The notes under the pieces: generated by a model
Seen by the model: only the letters and a program-made list of their open reading frames with translations
Database searches by the model: none
Told to the model about the DNA's origin: nothing
In this document: positions 49,671 to 58,660 of the stretch, piece after piece
Layout: the number at the start of each line of letters is the position of its first letter
Numbering within the stretch: the first letter of the stretch is position 1
Program-made: the position numbers and the translations under genes
From: Thalassomonas actiniarum
GTDB taxonomy: Bacteria; Pseudomonadota; Gammaproteobacteria; Enterobacterales; Alteromonadaceae
DNA length: 64,000 nucleotides
Direction: 5' to 3'
Assembly: GCF_000948975.2 (NCBI RefSeq)
Contig: NZ_CP059735.1
Coordinates: forward strand, 4,586,603 to 4,650,602

Positions 49671-51764
49671 TTGAGTTTGCTCACTTTTAATCTAATCTCT
49701 TTTTTAATTGCTAGTTTAATTTTGCATAGGGAATCGTGCGTGCTGGGCTTTTGGAGGTTTCATTCTGTTAACAATCCGGCCTACGTCTTAGTGGAAGGTC
49801 ATTTTAATTTTCTTCTGGTCGGTTTATCTATCCTTGTTGCCGGTTTTGCCGCTTATTCCGCGTTAGTGGTATTAATGCAAGCCTGGAATATTAATGCCGG
49901 AAAAAATAAACCCTTGTGGTATGTCTTTGGCAGTTTAGTTTTAGGTTCAGGGCTCTGGGCCATGCATTTCATCGGTATGCTCGCCCATGTTATACCGGTA
50001 AACATGCCATACGATGTTATCATAACTCTTCTCTCCGTTTTACCTGCAATTATTGGCGCCTTCTTCACTTTATACCTGCTTTCATCCGAGCGTTTCACCC
50101 TGTTCAATACTCAAATGGCCGCCTTATCTTTATCCCTTGGCATCAGCCTGATGCATTTTATTGGCATGGAAGCCATAGTGATTGAGGGGCAAATGATTTA
50201 TGACTTTACTTTATTTATTGCCTCACTACTCTTTGCCCATATTCTGGCGAGTTTTGCCGTTTATCTGATCACGCTTGTTCACAAATTCAGAAAAAATAAA
50301 TCATCGCTCCGCCTGGCCTGCGCAGCTGTGATCGGGGCAGCCATTTCGGGAATGCATTATATCGCCATGGCATCAGTCAGTTTTTATCAGCAACAAGCAG
50401 CCAACTCCTTCTCCCCGCAAATGTCGGCGCAATCCCAGGTGCTTTCCCTGATCATCGCAGCCGTTGTCGCCATATTTGTCGCCGCCACTATTTTAATGGC
50501 GTTAATCGAGCAGAGATTGCAAGCCGCAGAAGATACCGCGAGGGCGAGCCAGGCAAGAGAGCAAGATATTATCGAGCACTTAGCTAATGGCTGGTTCGTG
50601 ATCAATGATAAGGGCCATATACATCAATATAATTCCACTGTATTAACCATGTTTAGCTATAAACCCCAGGGATTAGATAACTGCCCCCTGGAACAGTTAA
50701 TGCCGTCAATTACTCAGGAAAAGCTTATCAAAGAAATCAATGGTGAGCAGAAGGAGATCATCGGCCAGACCTTAATTTTAGAAGGCGCAAAAGCAAACGG
50801 CAACCGCTTTCCTATCGAAGTCACTTTCTCGAAGATGACCTTAGTGATTGATTTCAAAGTGATGTGTAATTGTATTGTCAGAGATATCACCTCCCGGGTA
50901 CAACTGGAAACGCAGTTGCGCCATGCCATGAAACTGGAATCTCTCGGTGAAATGGCTTCGGGCATTGCTCATGAAATCAACACCCCGATTCAGTATGTAT
51001 CTGATAATACAGCATTTTTAAAAGAATCTTTTGCTAATATGATAACCGCTCTCCAGGCCAGCCAAGATTATCTTGACAATAGCAAGCCAGAAGGAGGTGA
51101 AGCGGTTAAAGCACTGATCGAAAAAGCCGACCTTAACTTTTTAACCGAAGAAATCCCCCTGGCACTGTCCCAGTCGCTGGAAGGGTTGACACGTATTTCC
51201 ACCATTGTCGGCGCGATGAAGTCTTTTTCTCACTCCAGCAGAGGTGAAATGAAGTTAACCAACATCACTGAAGCGATAGAAACAACCTTAACGGTAGCCC
51301 AGAGCGAATGGCGGCATGTCGCTGAAGTAGAAACCATTTTTGACAGCTCCTTACCCAGGGTTATGTGCCTTCGGGATGAATTTAACCAGGTTATCCTCAA
51401 TATTGTCGTTAACGCCGCCCATGCCATCGCAGAGAAGTTTGCCGCTGATGAAAGAGGAAAAATCACCATCCGTACCCACCAGGACAATGCGGACGCGATT
51501 ATTACCATAAAAGATAACGGTACCGGGATGACAGAAAAAGTCCTCAACCGTATATTTGATCCTTTTTACACCACAAAAGATGTAGGCAAAGGAACTGGGC
51601 AAGGCCTGAGCATGGCATACAATGTCATAGTAGAACAGCACCAGGGTAAGTTATATGCACAATCGGTATACGGCGAAGGAAGCGTTTTTACCATCCAATT
51701 ACCGATCCAGTCCAAGCTGGTAGCAACACCCCACCAGGCCGCCATTCAGGAAGTCATCACGTAA
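49671..51764 (+). CDS. MHYT-domain histidine kinase
   Basis: 697 residues in this reading. Seven helices with MHFIGM, MHFIGM and MHYIAM form an MHYT membrane sensor domain (about 45-275), thought to sense oxygen, CO or NO through a metal. A PAS domain (about 295-410) and then a kinase core follow, with the H-box GIAHEINTPIQYV near residue 433 and the ATP lid DNGTGM, FYTTKDVGKGTGQGLSM. The start is uncertain: only TTG and GTG codons are available, and TTG at 49671 is the longest. GGAGG at about 49754 suggests a later start. It forms an operon with the REC-HDOD gene, 21 bases apart. Confidence 0.88.
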   Translation: MSLLTFNLISFLIASLILHRESCVLGFWRFHSVNNPAYVLVEGHFNFLLVGLSILVAGFAAYSALVVLMQAWNINAGKNKPLWYVFGSLVLGSGLWAMHFIGMLAHVIPVNMPYDVIITLLSVLPAIIGAFFTLYLLSSERFTLFNTQMAALSLSLGISLMHFIGMEAIVIEGQMIYDFTLFIASLLFAHILASFAVYLITLVHKFRKNKSSLRLACAAVIGAAISGMHYIAMASVSFYQQQAANSFSPQMSAQSQVLSLIIAAVVAIFVAATILMALIEQRLQAAEDTARASQAREQDIIEHLANGWFVINDKGHIHQYNSTVLTMFSYKPQGLDNCPLEQLMPSITQEKLIKEINGEQKEIIGQTLILEGAKANGNRFPIEVTFSKMTLVIDFKVMCNCIVRDITSRVQLETQLRHAMKLESLGEMASGIAHEINTPIQYVSDNTAFLKESFANMITALQASQDYLDNSKPEGGEAVKALIEKADLNFLTEEIPLALSQSLEGLTRISTIVGAMKSFSHSSRGEMKLTNITEAIETTLTVAQSEWRHVAEVETIFDSSLPRVMCLRDEFNQVILNIVVNAAHAIAEKFAADERGKITIRTHQDNADAIITIKDNGTGMTEKVLNRIFDPFYTTKDVGKGTGQGLSMAYNVIVEQHQGKLYAQSVYGEGSVFTIQLPIQSKLVATPHQAAIQEVIT

Positions 51765-51785
51765 TGCGATAAGGAAGTTTATTCT

Positions 51786-52916
51786 ATGAAAGCCATGTTT
51801 GTTGATGATGAGCCTTTAGTGTTAAAGGGCATACAACGCTCTTTATATAACTGCGGTTACGAAATTGTTTTTGCCGAAGATGCCCTGGAAGCTTTATTTT
51901 TACTGACCCAGGAAAAGATAGATTTAATCGTCACAGATATGCGTATGCCAAAAATGGATGGCGCAGACCTGCTGGAAAAAATCACTCAATTTTATCCCGA
52001 CATGGTACGCATCATCTTATCGGGGCATGCCGATGAAGAAGCTTCACTAAAAGCAAGTTTGGTTGCCCATCAATGGCTGACAAAACCCAGTAAACCCGAG
52101 ATGTTGCTCAACTTAATAGAAAACATTAAACAGGTACGCACGGCTTTGCCCGAGCCGGCTATTCGCAAGTTGCTTGGCAGCATTAAAACCTTGCCCTCTC
52201 CCCCGAGAACCTATATCCGGCTAAATTCGATACTACAACACGACGCTACCAATATGGAGAGGTTTGCCGAAGTTATCGCCGAAGATTCTTCCCTGGTGGC
52301 TAAAATTCTCCAGTTATCCAACAGCTCCTTTTTTATCAATTCAAGAGAAGTCTGCGATATCACAGAAGCGATCACCCGTTTAGGGGTCGATATTATCGTC
52401 AGCATAGTCGCCGCCACAGAGCTGCACGCACAAATATACGAACCTCCCGGTTTTTCTGTGCTGGCGGAGCAATCACGCGGATTAGCCGTAGGCCGCCTGG
52501 CACATTTTATCGCCGCCCCCGAATTCAAACAGGAAGCCATGCTGGCAGGTTTACTGCACAACATAGGTAAGTTGATTCTGCCTGAAATATCTGCCAGCTC
52601 CCTGGACACTTACCTGGCCTTAAAAAAAGACAATAGAGACAATATTGAACTCGAGCGTGAGTTATTTGGTATTGAACATAGCCAGCTGAGCGGGTACTTA
52701 TTGCACATATGGAACTTTCCCTACCACCTTATCGAAACCCTGCTATCATTCCGTCACCCTAATGCCTTGTCAAAAAAGGCCTTTACTGCAAGCGCAGCTG
52801 TCTATGTCGCTTATTGCCTAATCAATCAATACCCTATAGACAGGGAATTTATCAAACATTTTGACATAGCAGAAAAAGTTAAATATTGGCGTAACAAGGC
52901 TGATAACTATCGTTAA
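51786..52916 (+). CDS. Response regulator with HDOD output domain
   Basis: 376 residues. The receiver domain (1-120) has the acidic pair FVDDEP, the phosphorylated Asp in IVTDMRMPKMD near residue 54 and the conserved Lys in LTKPSKP. The rest is an HDOD domain (about 140-340) with LQLSNSSFF and HNIGKLILP. HDOD domains are inactive relatives of HD phosphodiesterases and act in signalling. It is almost certainly the partner of the MHYT kinase upstream. AAGGAAG is upstream of the ATG. Confidence 0.92.
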   Translation: MKAMFVDDEPLVLKGIQRSLYNCGYEIVFAEDALEALFLLTQEKIDLIVTDMRMPKMDGADLLEKITQFYPDMVRIILSGHADEEASLKASLVAHQWLTKPSKPEMLLNLIENIKQVRTALPEPAIRKLLGSIKTLPSPPRTYIRLNSILQHDATNMERFAEVIAEDSSLVAKILQLSNSSFFINSREVCDITEAITRLGVDIIVSIVAATELHAQIYEPPGFSVLAEQSRGLAVGRLAHFIAAPEFKQEAMLAGLLHNIGKLILPEISASSLDTYLALKKDNRDNIELERELFGIEHSQLSGYLLHIWNFPYHLIETLLSFRHPNALSKKAFTASAAVYVAYCLINQYPIDREFIKHFDIAEKVKYWRNKADNYR

Positions 52917-53240
52917 ACGGATTAATCGTAACGCATAATAAGTCAGCAATTTTTACCAAAATGTCACTAATTTCTTATCGATAACGATTGCCCTTAAAGA
53001 CATGTAATATCCTAAGTTGTTAATACCAGGCTTTTTCAACGACCTCATTTTTAATAGCACTAACAGCTTTGACAGGTAAAAAAGCACTCGCGGGCCGCGG
53101 CAGCGCTTATGCCAACAGGGAAGAAACTTAGCTAAAAAGCAATAAATTAAAATAACCAGGTAAACTAAAAACAGCAAAACCTGCCAGTGTAGGCTTTGCT
53201 GATTTTAAAATAGGCGAGTTAAAACTGTGTCAAAAATGGT
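52917..53240. other. 324-base gap
   Basis: No gene, terminator or RNA that I could support between the response regulator and the Cys-rich miniprotein. Confidence 0.4.
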
Positions 53241-53477
53241 TTAAAAGGGGGCTACACCACAGTTTTCTAAACAGCTAAAGTTTTGGTCAAAACAAGCCAT
53301 TTGCTCTTCCATGCCCGATGCTTCCCTCATACAGACATTAAGGATGAGATTACAGGTATCTGCACATGATCTGACTTTTGCCGTTGTAGGCACACTGATA
53401 CTCATACCAATACCAAGTGCCAGCATTGCCAGGGAAGCTGTTTTTTTATTTAATTTTGTTATTTTTTTTGATTTCAT
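53241..53477 (-). CDS. Secreted Cys-rich miniprotein
   Basis: 78 residues. A basic start (MKSKKITKLNKK) and a hydrophobic segment to about residue 34 form a signal peptide. The mature part of about 44 residues contains six cysteines in the order C-x3-C-x6-C-x12-C-x6-C-x3-C, a symmetric CxxxC pattern that suits two paired helices held by disulfides. AGGGA precedes the ATG. I recognise no family. It could be a periplasmic metal or copper carrier, or a toxin-like peptide; nothing in the neighbourhood decides this. Confidence 0.65.
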   Translation of the reverse strand: MKSKKITKLNKKTASLAMLALGIGMSISVPTTAKVRSCADTCNLILNVCMREASGMEEQMACFDQNFSCLENCGVAPF

Positions 53478-53796
53478 TATCTTTTCCCTAATTCAAAAAT
53501 AAAGTAAAGCCTTCATCATGAAGCGCCTAAATAACATACTGAAGCAAAAGTTAAATATCAAGCCCGTTGTTAATATTTTGTTTTTATAAGGTGTATTTTA
53601 TGTATCACCATTGCTTTGATGGAAAAATATGCACAGGGCCAGCAAATACAGGGCAAGATGTACTACCAGTAACCCGCTTGCCGCTAGGTAACACTCACTT
53701 GAGTTGACAGCATAAAGTATCTCATCAAGGTAAATGATTCCCTGCTGATTTACACACTCTCCCCTGTCAATGTCATTCTCCTTAGCTAAGCTGCTG
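53478..53796. other. 319-base gap
   Basis: An open frame at 53598-53796 on the minus strand ends with a hydrophobic helix but has no normal start codon; an ATT codon follows AAGGAG. I cannot call it a gene. Confidence 0.35.
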
Positions 53797-54534
53797 CTAT
53801 TCTTGGTAGCCAAAGTTCGCCAACAAAGGTAAATGATCCGATAGCTGGGGCTCATTCACTAAACTTACCCGCTCGCAATGCAGTAAGTCACAGTTACGAA
53901 AATAGATACGGTCAAGGGGCAAAACCGGTAAAATCGCAGGAAATGTCCTGGCATAACGGCCTTTAGCCACTTTAAAAGCTTCTTGCAGCCCCAGTTGCCC
54001 GGTTAATAACCGTGAAGCATTCTGTAACCAGTCATTCATATCACCGGCAAGGATCAAACCGGCGCCTTCCGGTACCTGCTCCCTGACATAACGGCATATC
54101 CGCTGCAGCTGTTTACGGCGCCCTGCTTCAAGTAAATTCAGATGTACGCATAATAAATGACATTCCTGCTCCGGGTTGGCTTCATTGGCAATAACGCCGT
54201 GCAGTACCCCTCTGTGCTCAAAACGATTGGTAGAAATATCCTGATTGCACCAGCTGATAAAGGGGAACTTGCTTAAAATGGCATTGCCGTGATGGCCGGC
54301 ATCATAGACGGCATTTTTCCCGTAGGCATAATGCTGCCAGACAGAGTCGGCCAAATATTCAAACTGGCTGACATCGGTTTTACGCCCGGCATCCCCGGCA
54401 ACCTCCTGCAAAAAGACAACATCGGCCCCGGCTCTGCGGATCAAGCGACGGATATTATCCAGCACCCATTTGCGGTTCCCCATATTCATCCCTTTATGGA
54501 TGTTGTAAGACAGTACCTTTATTGCTTGTTGCAT
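53797..54534 (-). CDS. Endonuclease/exonuclease/phosphatase family protein (YbhP-like)
   Basis: 245 residues of the EEP superfamily: YNIHKGMN and FLQEV at the start, HHGNAILSKFP, then GDMNDWLQ and the final SDHLPLLANF. Metal-dependent phosphoesterase activity on nucleic acid or phospholipid is expected. It follows clsB by 82 bases, and in E. coli ybhP lies beside clsB, so a shared function in lipid or cell-envelope metabolism is likely. The ATG at 54534 is used; the TTG four codons earlier is less likely. Confidence 0.88.
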   Translation of the reverse strand: MQQAIKVLSYNIHKGMNMGNRKWVLDNIRRLIRRAGADVVFLQEVAGDAGRKTDVSQFEYLADSVWQHYAYGKNAVYDAGHHGNAILSKFPFISWCNQDISTNRFEHRGVLHGVIANEANPEQECHLLCVHLNLLEAGRRKQLQRICRYVREQVPEGAGLILAGDMNDWLQNASRLLTGQLGLQEAFKVAKGRYARTFPAILPVLPLDRIYFRNCDLLHCERVSLVNEPQLSDHLPLLANFGYQE

Positions 54535-54616
54535 AGCCGCACCCAAATTGCTGTTAACCGATCACAGGCCACCACATCTAATTATATAAAAGATAATTAG
54601 AGTTAATAGCCGGTGA

Positions 54617-55777
54617 TCACATCCAGGATTTAAGGATAAGTAACGCCCTGGCCAGTATTTTTTCCCACCAGCGTCCCCGATTTAGCTTATCCTGGGTGAT
54701 CTCTACCGACAGACATTGATCGATCAGAAACTGCTGCTCTAATGTTTTAATAGACTCCTGCTGGCGGCAAACAATATCCAGCTCCAGATCATGGAGCAAA
54801 CTGCGGTGATTGAGATTACTGGAGCCGACATAGGCAAAGTCATCAAAAAGCAAGGTTTTAGCATGTAAGATGCTCGGCTGATATTCAAAGATCCTGACCC
54901 CGCTGAGCAGTAAAATGCGGTAATAAAAACGGGCGATCCAGGGGGCAAAAATCACATCCGACATCGCCGGCAAAATCAAACGCACATCTATGCCTTTTTT
55001 TGCCGCCCGGATCAAACTCAATTGCAGCCTCGACACCGGGACAAAATAGGCATTGGTGGCCCAAACCCGCTGCGTGGCAAAGATAATATTATGATAAAGC
55101 TCACGGGCAAATAACCGGCGAAGGCGAATAGAAACATTGCTGCGCACCACAGAGCCGTACCCTAAGTGCGGCAAGCTGCTTAAAGGCTCGGTAACCGGAT
55201 AGCGACGGCGGCACCAGATATAATCGAAAATCGCCGTGATCATTTTCACCTGGGGGCCGCAAACCCTTACCCCGGTATCGCGCCAGGCCAGGTTATTCAT
55301 ATAACACTGCATATGATATTGCACCAGGTTAAAACTGCCGACCCAGGCTATTTCATCATCAATCACACAGGATTTCCTGTGATCCCGGGTATTGATTTTG
55401 CGCCATAAATGAAAAAAGCGCTCCAAGAGGACATTTATCCGGCGAAGGGCCCTTAAAGAAAAACGCCAGGGATAGGGATGATAAATTCTCGCTTCGATAC
55501 CCGATTGTGCCAGCTGCCTTAGGGTACCGGCATGCCATTGCGGCGAGCCGATGCCGTCGACGATAATACGTACCCTGACACCGCGCCCGCTCGCCGCCTG
55601 CAAAGCCGACAATATCTTATTGCCCAGAGCATCAAAACTAAAAATATAAAACGCCAGATCTATGGTATGCCTGGCCCGGAAAATATCTAATTCCAGTTGT
55701 TGGAAATACTCGTCTCCCCCGGTAAAAACCGTTTCCGACTGCCATGGTCTTGTTGTCGGAACACAGGTTTTGGCCAC
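54617..55777 (-). CDS. clsB: Phospholipase D family cardiolipin synthase (ClsB-like)
   Basis: 386 residues with two HKD motifs, HRKSCVIDD near residue 136 and HAKTLLFDD near residue 310, both followed by the conserved GS-N. This arrangement is that of cardiolipin synthase ClsB/YbhO, which joins phosphatidylglycerol to phosphatidylethanolamine or a second phosphatidylglycerol at the inner membrane. I start at the GTG at 55777 because GAGG is six bases upstream; the TTG six bases earlier would be too close to it. It heads a two-gene unit with the YbhP-like gene. Confidence 0.88.
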   Translation of the reverse strand: MAKTCVPTTRPWQSETVFTGGDEYFQQLELDIFRARHTIDLAFYIFSFDALGNKILSALQAASGRGVRVRIIVDGIGSPQWHAGTLRQLAQSGIEARIYHPYPWRFSLRALRRINVLLERFFHLWRKINTRDHRKSCVIDDEIAWVGSFNLVQYHMQCYMNNLAWRDTGVRVCGPQVKMITAIFDYIWCRRRYPVTEPLSSLPHLGYGSVVRSNVSIRLRRLFARELYHNIIFATQRVWATNAYFVPVSRLQLSLIRAAKKGIDVRLILPAMSDVIFAPWIARFYYRILLLSGVRIFEYQPSILHAKTLLFDDFAYVGSSNLNHRSLLHDLELDIVCRQQESIKTLEQQFLIDQCLSVEITQDKLNRGRWWEKILARALLILKSWM

Positions 55778-55966
55778 TCTCAACCTCTTTGCCGTAACAG
55801 CTTATCCACTTAAACGCTTGTCTTTATTTTAGCAAAAGAAATATCTTATATTTTCAAATAAATAAGAAAAAATACTGCTTGATATTATTTATCGCCCGCC
55901 TTTGGAAACCTTGATAGCGACAGGCGATAAATACCTGGTTTGGCTAAATGCTATGGCTTTTGCAAC

Positions 55967-56488
55967 TTATCCTTTGTACCAAAGCACATAAACTTGCCTG
56001 TTGTCAGAGTGATTGGCAGGATCTACGGCATATTCGTGTCCGCCGTAAGGATACCAACAATAAGAACCAACATATTTACCTGTCATAAAATTACCATGCT
56101 GATCCTGTACCGCACAAACATAAAAGTTATAACTGCCCTCATTCATGGACTTTATCAGCAATTTACCCGGCTGTGCCGCCAATACCTGATAATTGCTGTG
56201 ACCATACTCTTTCCCGTACCAGGGACTAAAGCAGTTAGGACCAACCCTTTTACCCGGCACCCCGGAAAATTCACGGCAAACATGCACATAATTACCATTT
56301 TCCAGGCCCGGGGCGGCGGTATATTAACGAAGCGGGTCCTGGCCTCGTTGATCCAGCCAGCTACGGCCTGAATAGTGAAGCTCATAATCACCCGAGCTGC
56401 ATTCCATATACCTCTGCTCAGCCTGTACCGGTGCAGCAGTTAATCCGTTTAAGCCAATCACTAATGATAATGCTAACAAATGTTTCAT
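55967..56488 (-). pseudogene. DM9/DUF3421-like secreted protein with nonsense codon
   Basis: From the ATG at 56488 (AGGATTAG upstream) the frame encodes a signal peptide (MKHLLALSLVIGLNGLTAAPVQA) and then about 30 residues before a TAA at 56324-56326, codon 55. The same frame then stays open for about 118 codons to the stop at 55967. It has two repeats: VCREFSGVPGKRVGPNCFSPWYGKE and VCAVQDQHGNFMTGKY, then CWYPYGGHEYAV. These resemble DM9 repeats, found in animal and bacterial carbohydrate-binding proteins (inference). One base change would restore a 173-residue protein, so the break is recent or a sequence error. Confidence 0.7.
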
Positions 56489-57149
56489 TAATCTAATCCT
56501 TTATACATAAATTTCACTTGCGTATGTGTAGACAACCTGATTTGGATGTCGTGAAACATCATGGGCTTGCCCGGGAGTTAAAATCGAATAAAAGAGGATA
56601 AAACTAAGGTAAAAGTGCATTTATCTTTATGTAAAAATGAAATCAGTAATAACTATGTTCCTTTAAACTGCAGACGTACTGTGTAAGAGCACAACCCCTA
56701 AGAGTTTCTCCTAAATCCGGCACAATTTAATCAGCCCATATCCGATGCGAAATCCCTGACAAATAGCCAGAGCAGGGATCTCGATACATGACTCCAGAGA
56801 GACGACCCAGTCAAACATATCATTGATGCGCTTAAACAGCGGATAATTGATAAACCGGCATGTTCTATAAAAATTGCATTAAAACCTTTATGACGACAAC
56901 AGGTACAGCTTTTGCCTGGCTGTGTCATGAGCAAGGCTGATCAGACTATCTGCGTGCATGTTCACGGGTAAAGTCTTACGCAATAGCACAACAGAATATA
57001 GCATTCATTTGAAAGCAGCTTTGTCCTTGCCGGGAAAAGAGGCATGAAAACAAGCCCGGACACCCAACACAAGAGCGGGTAGCGAGCTTGACAATAAGAG
57101 AGCGCGGTCAACACATCTTCGAAGCGGTAATGCCTCACGTGAAGCCTTG
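56489..57149. other. Decayed intergenic region
   Basis: No gene supported. A minus-strand open frame around 56731-56934 shows protein-like segments but no family I recognise. The region leads into the transposase remnant. Confidence 0.4.
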
Positions 57150-57315
57150 GTGAAGTTATTCATATCCAGAATGTGAAGGCTTAGATGAGTCGCTTTATGG
57201 CGTAGCGAGCAAATATTTTGCACATTACCTGAGCTGGTTCAGATATTTAGACGCGGAAGAAAACTTGAATAAGCGCGGACTTTTTCACACGGGACAACAT
57301 TTAGCAGGAACTTAG
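57150..57315 (+). mobile_element. IS1595-type transposase remnant
   Basis: In one plus-strand frame VIHIQNVKA, stop, MSRFMA, and after a frameshift GVASKYFAHYLSWFRYLDAEENL, to a stop at 57313-57315. This order, HIQNVNAY...RF...GVATKYL..YLGWFR, is that of the C-terminus of ISXO2/IS1595-family transposases. Multiple stops and a frameshift show it is dead, and no inverted repeats were found. Confidence 0.6.
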
Positions 57316-57380
57316 CCTTAATACTTGTGCCCCGATATCGAACGTACGTTGTTTTGCCTGAGGCTTTCCCCCGGAAAAGG

Positions 57381-58091
57381 TTAAAGCGCGCCGCTTTTCG
57401 CGGCAATCATCACCGCCTCGGTACGATTGGCTGCTTCAAGTTTTTTCAGGATCAAACTCACCAGTTCTTTGACCCTGTCCCTGGAAACCCTCATCAGCCG
57501 GGAAATTTCAAGATTGCTTAAGCCCTTGATAATAAAATGCAAACACTCTTTTTCCCGGGTCGTTAGGTTAAATTGCATGAAAAGTTTTTCCGGATAATTT
57601 CTTGATAGCTCACCAAAAAAAAGCTGGGATAAGCCGATAAGTTCGGCATATTTACTGTCGCATAGCGATAAGAACTCGGCTTGATCGCCGCTGAAATATA
57701 AACTCACCACACCGGTTCCCTTATTGGTGAAAGCAGGAATTGCCAGGCAATTTTCAATACCGCATGATAGCGACAACTGCTGCAATAACCGGACCTCTTT
57801 GCACTTTGAAGCAGTCTTGTAACTGTCATGCCAGGTGATCGGGCTGTGATGTTGACTGCAGTAGTGCAGCACGGGATCATGGAGAAAATATTTATTGCTG
57901 CAATAAGCCGAGATAAACTCCCCGGGAAAATTACTGATCAACTTAATATCATCCGTAATACAGGAAATGCCGGTGATAAAAATACCGGCAAACCCCGCTT
58001 GTTCGGCGCGGGTAAAAATTAAATTTTCGACATCCTCAAAAGTAAGTCCTGCGCCAAACTCCCTGTATGGATATGAATGTACATTTTTCAC
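57381..58091 (-). CDS. LuxR-type regulator with autoinducer-binding domain, no luxI nearby
   Basis: 236 residues. Residues 1 to about 165 form an autoinducer-binding domain and the last 65 a LuxR helix-turn-helix (NLTTREKECLHFIIKGLSNLEIS). Of the six residues conserved in AHL-binding LuxR proteins five are present (Tyr, Asp-Pro, Trp, Gly in AYCSNKYFLHDPV, PITW, CGIEN), but the first tryptophan (TraR Trp57) is phenylalanine. No luxI-type synthase is in the window, so this is a LuxR solo. It follows the hybrid regulator gene on the same strand after 570 bases. Confidence 0.88.
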   Translation of the reverse strand: MKNVHSYPYREFGAGLTFEDVENLIFTRAEQAGFAGIFITGISCITDDIKLISNFPGEFISAYCSNKYFLHDPVLHYCSQHHSPITWHDSYKTASKCKEVRLLQQLSLSCGIENCLAIPAFTNKGTGVVSLYFSGDQAEFLSLCDSKYAELIGLSQLFFGELSRNYPEKLFMQFNLTTREKECLHFIIKGLSNLEISRLMRVSRDRVKELVSLILKKLEAANRTEAVMIAAKSGAL

Positions 58092-58660
58092 TATATAAGC
58101 CCTTTCTCTACCCTGTTACGTCCACATCTGTCCATCAGGCACTTCGCCAACAATAAGAAACAAACCTTGCTACGAATAAGCTGAAACAGATAACGGCAGA
58201 CTTTAAAGTGCCTCAAAAAAGATCGGTATCAATCTCGCGACAAATGCTGTCAAATACGCGACCACAACTATCAGTACAGTGACACTCTGCTGCAGGCCTT
58301 TGTATACGCGGCTTTTACAGCAAACTTCATATCAGCTGATTGTTCTTTCCCGGTGGCAAAGGAGAAACTTGCCGGATCCGGCAAGGCAAAAGGTACACAG
58401 GTTTCATTTTTAATAAGCACTTTCCGGCGTGGTTATTTTGCATTGCCGGGCGCCGTCGCTGCATCTTACTTGCAGTGATCACGCACTGATAGAAAAATGG
58501 CCACGTGAAGCGTCTTGCTCAGGCAGGGAGGATATCGGGAGTAAACAGCATAAGAGCAGAAATGCCCCCTTGCTTTTCCTGTCCTGCAGCCTTGGGGAGC
58601 GGCGGGCAATGCCGGAATTTATCGCAGAAACCGCTCTCTGCGCTTTAGGCGCTTGACCGC
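58092..58660. other. 569-base gap
   Basis: No gene or terminator that I can support between the hybrid regulator and the LuxR-type gene. No lux-box-like palindrome was found. Confidence 0.4.

Noticed and set aside
52953-53177. 74-residue hydrophobic minus-strand frame
   Set aside because: Starts in a poor context and has no conserved look; likely chance.
53598-53796. Minus-strand frame with a C-terminal hydrophobic helix
   Set aside because: No ATG, GTG or TTG at a sensible place; only an ATT after AAGGAG. Not enough to call a gene.
56731-56934. Minus-strand open frame in the decayed region
   Set aside because: Protein-like pieces appear in more than one frame but match no family I know.
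58429-58656. 75-residue plus-strand frame
   Set aside because: No ribosome site, no composition typical of a protein.
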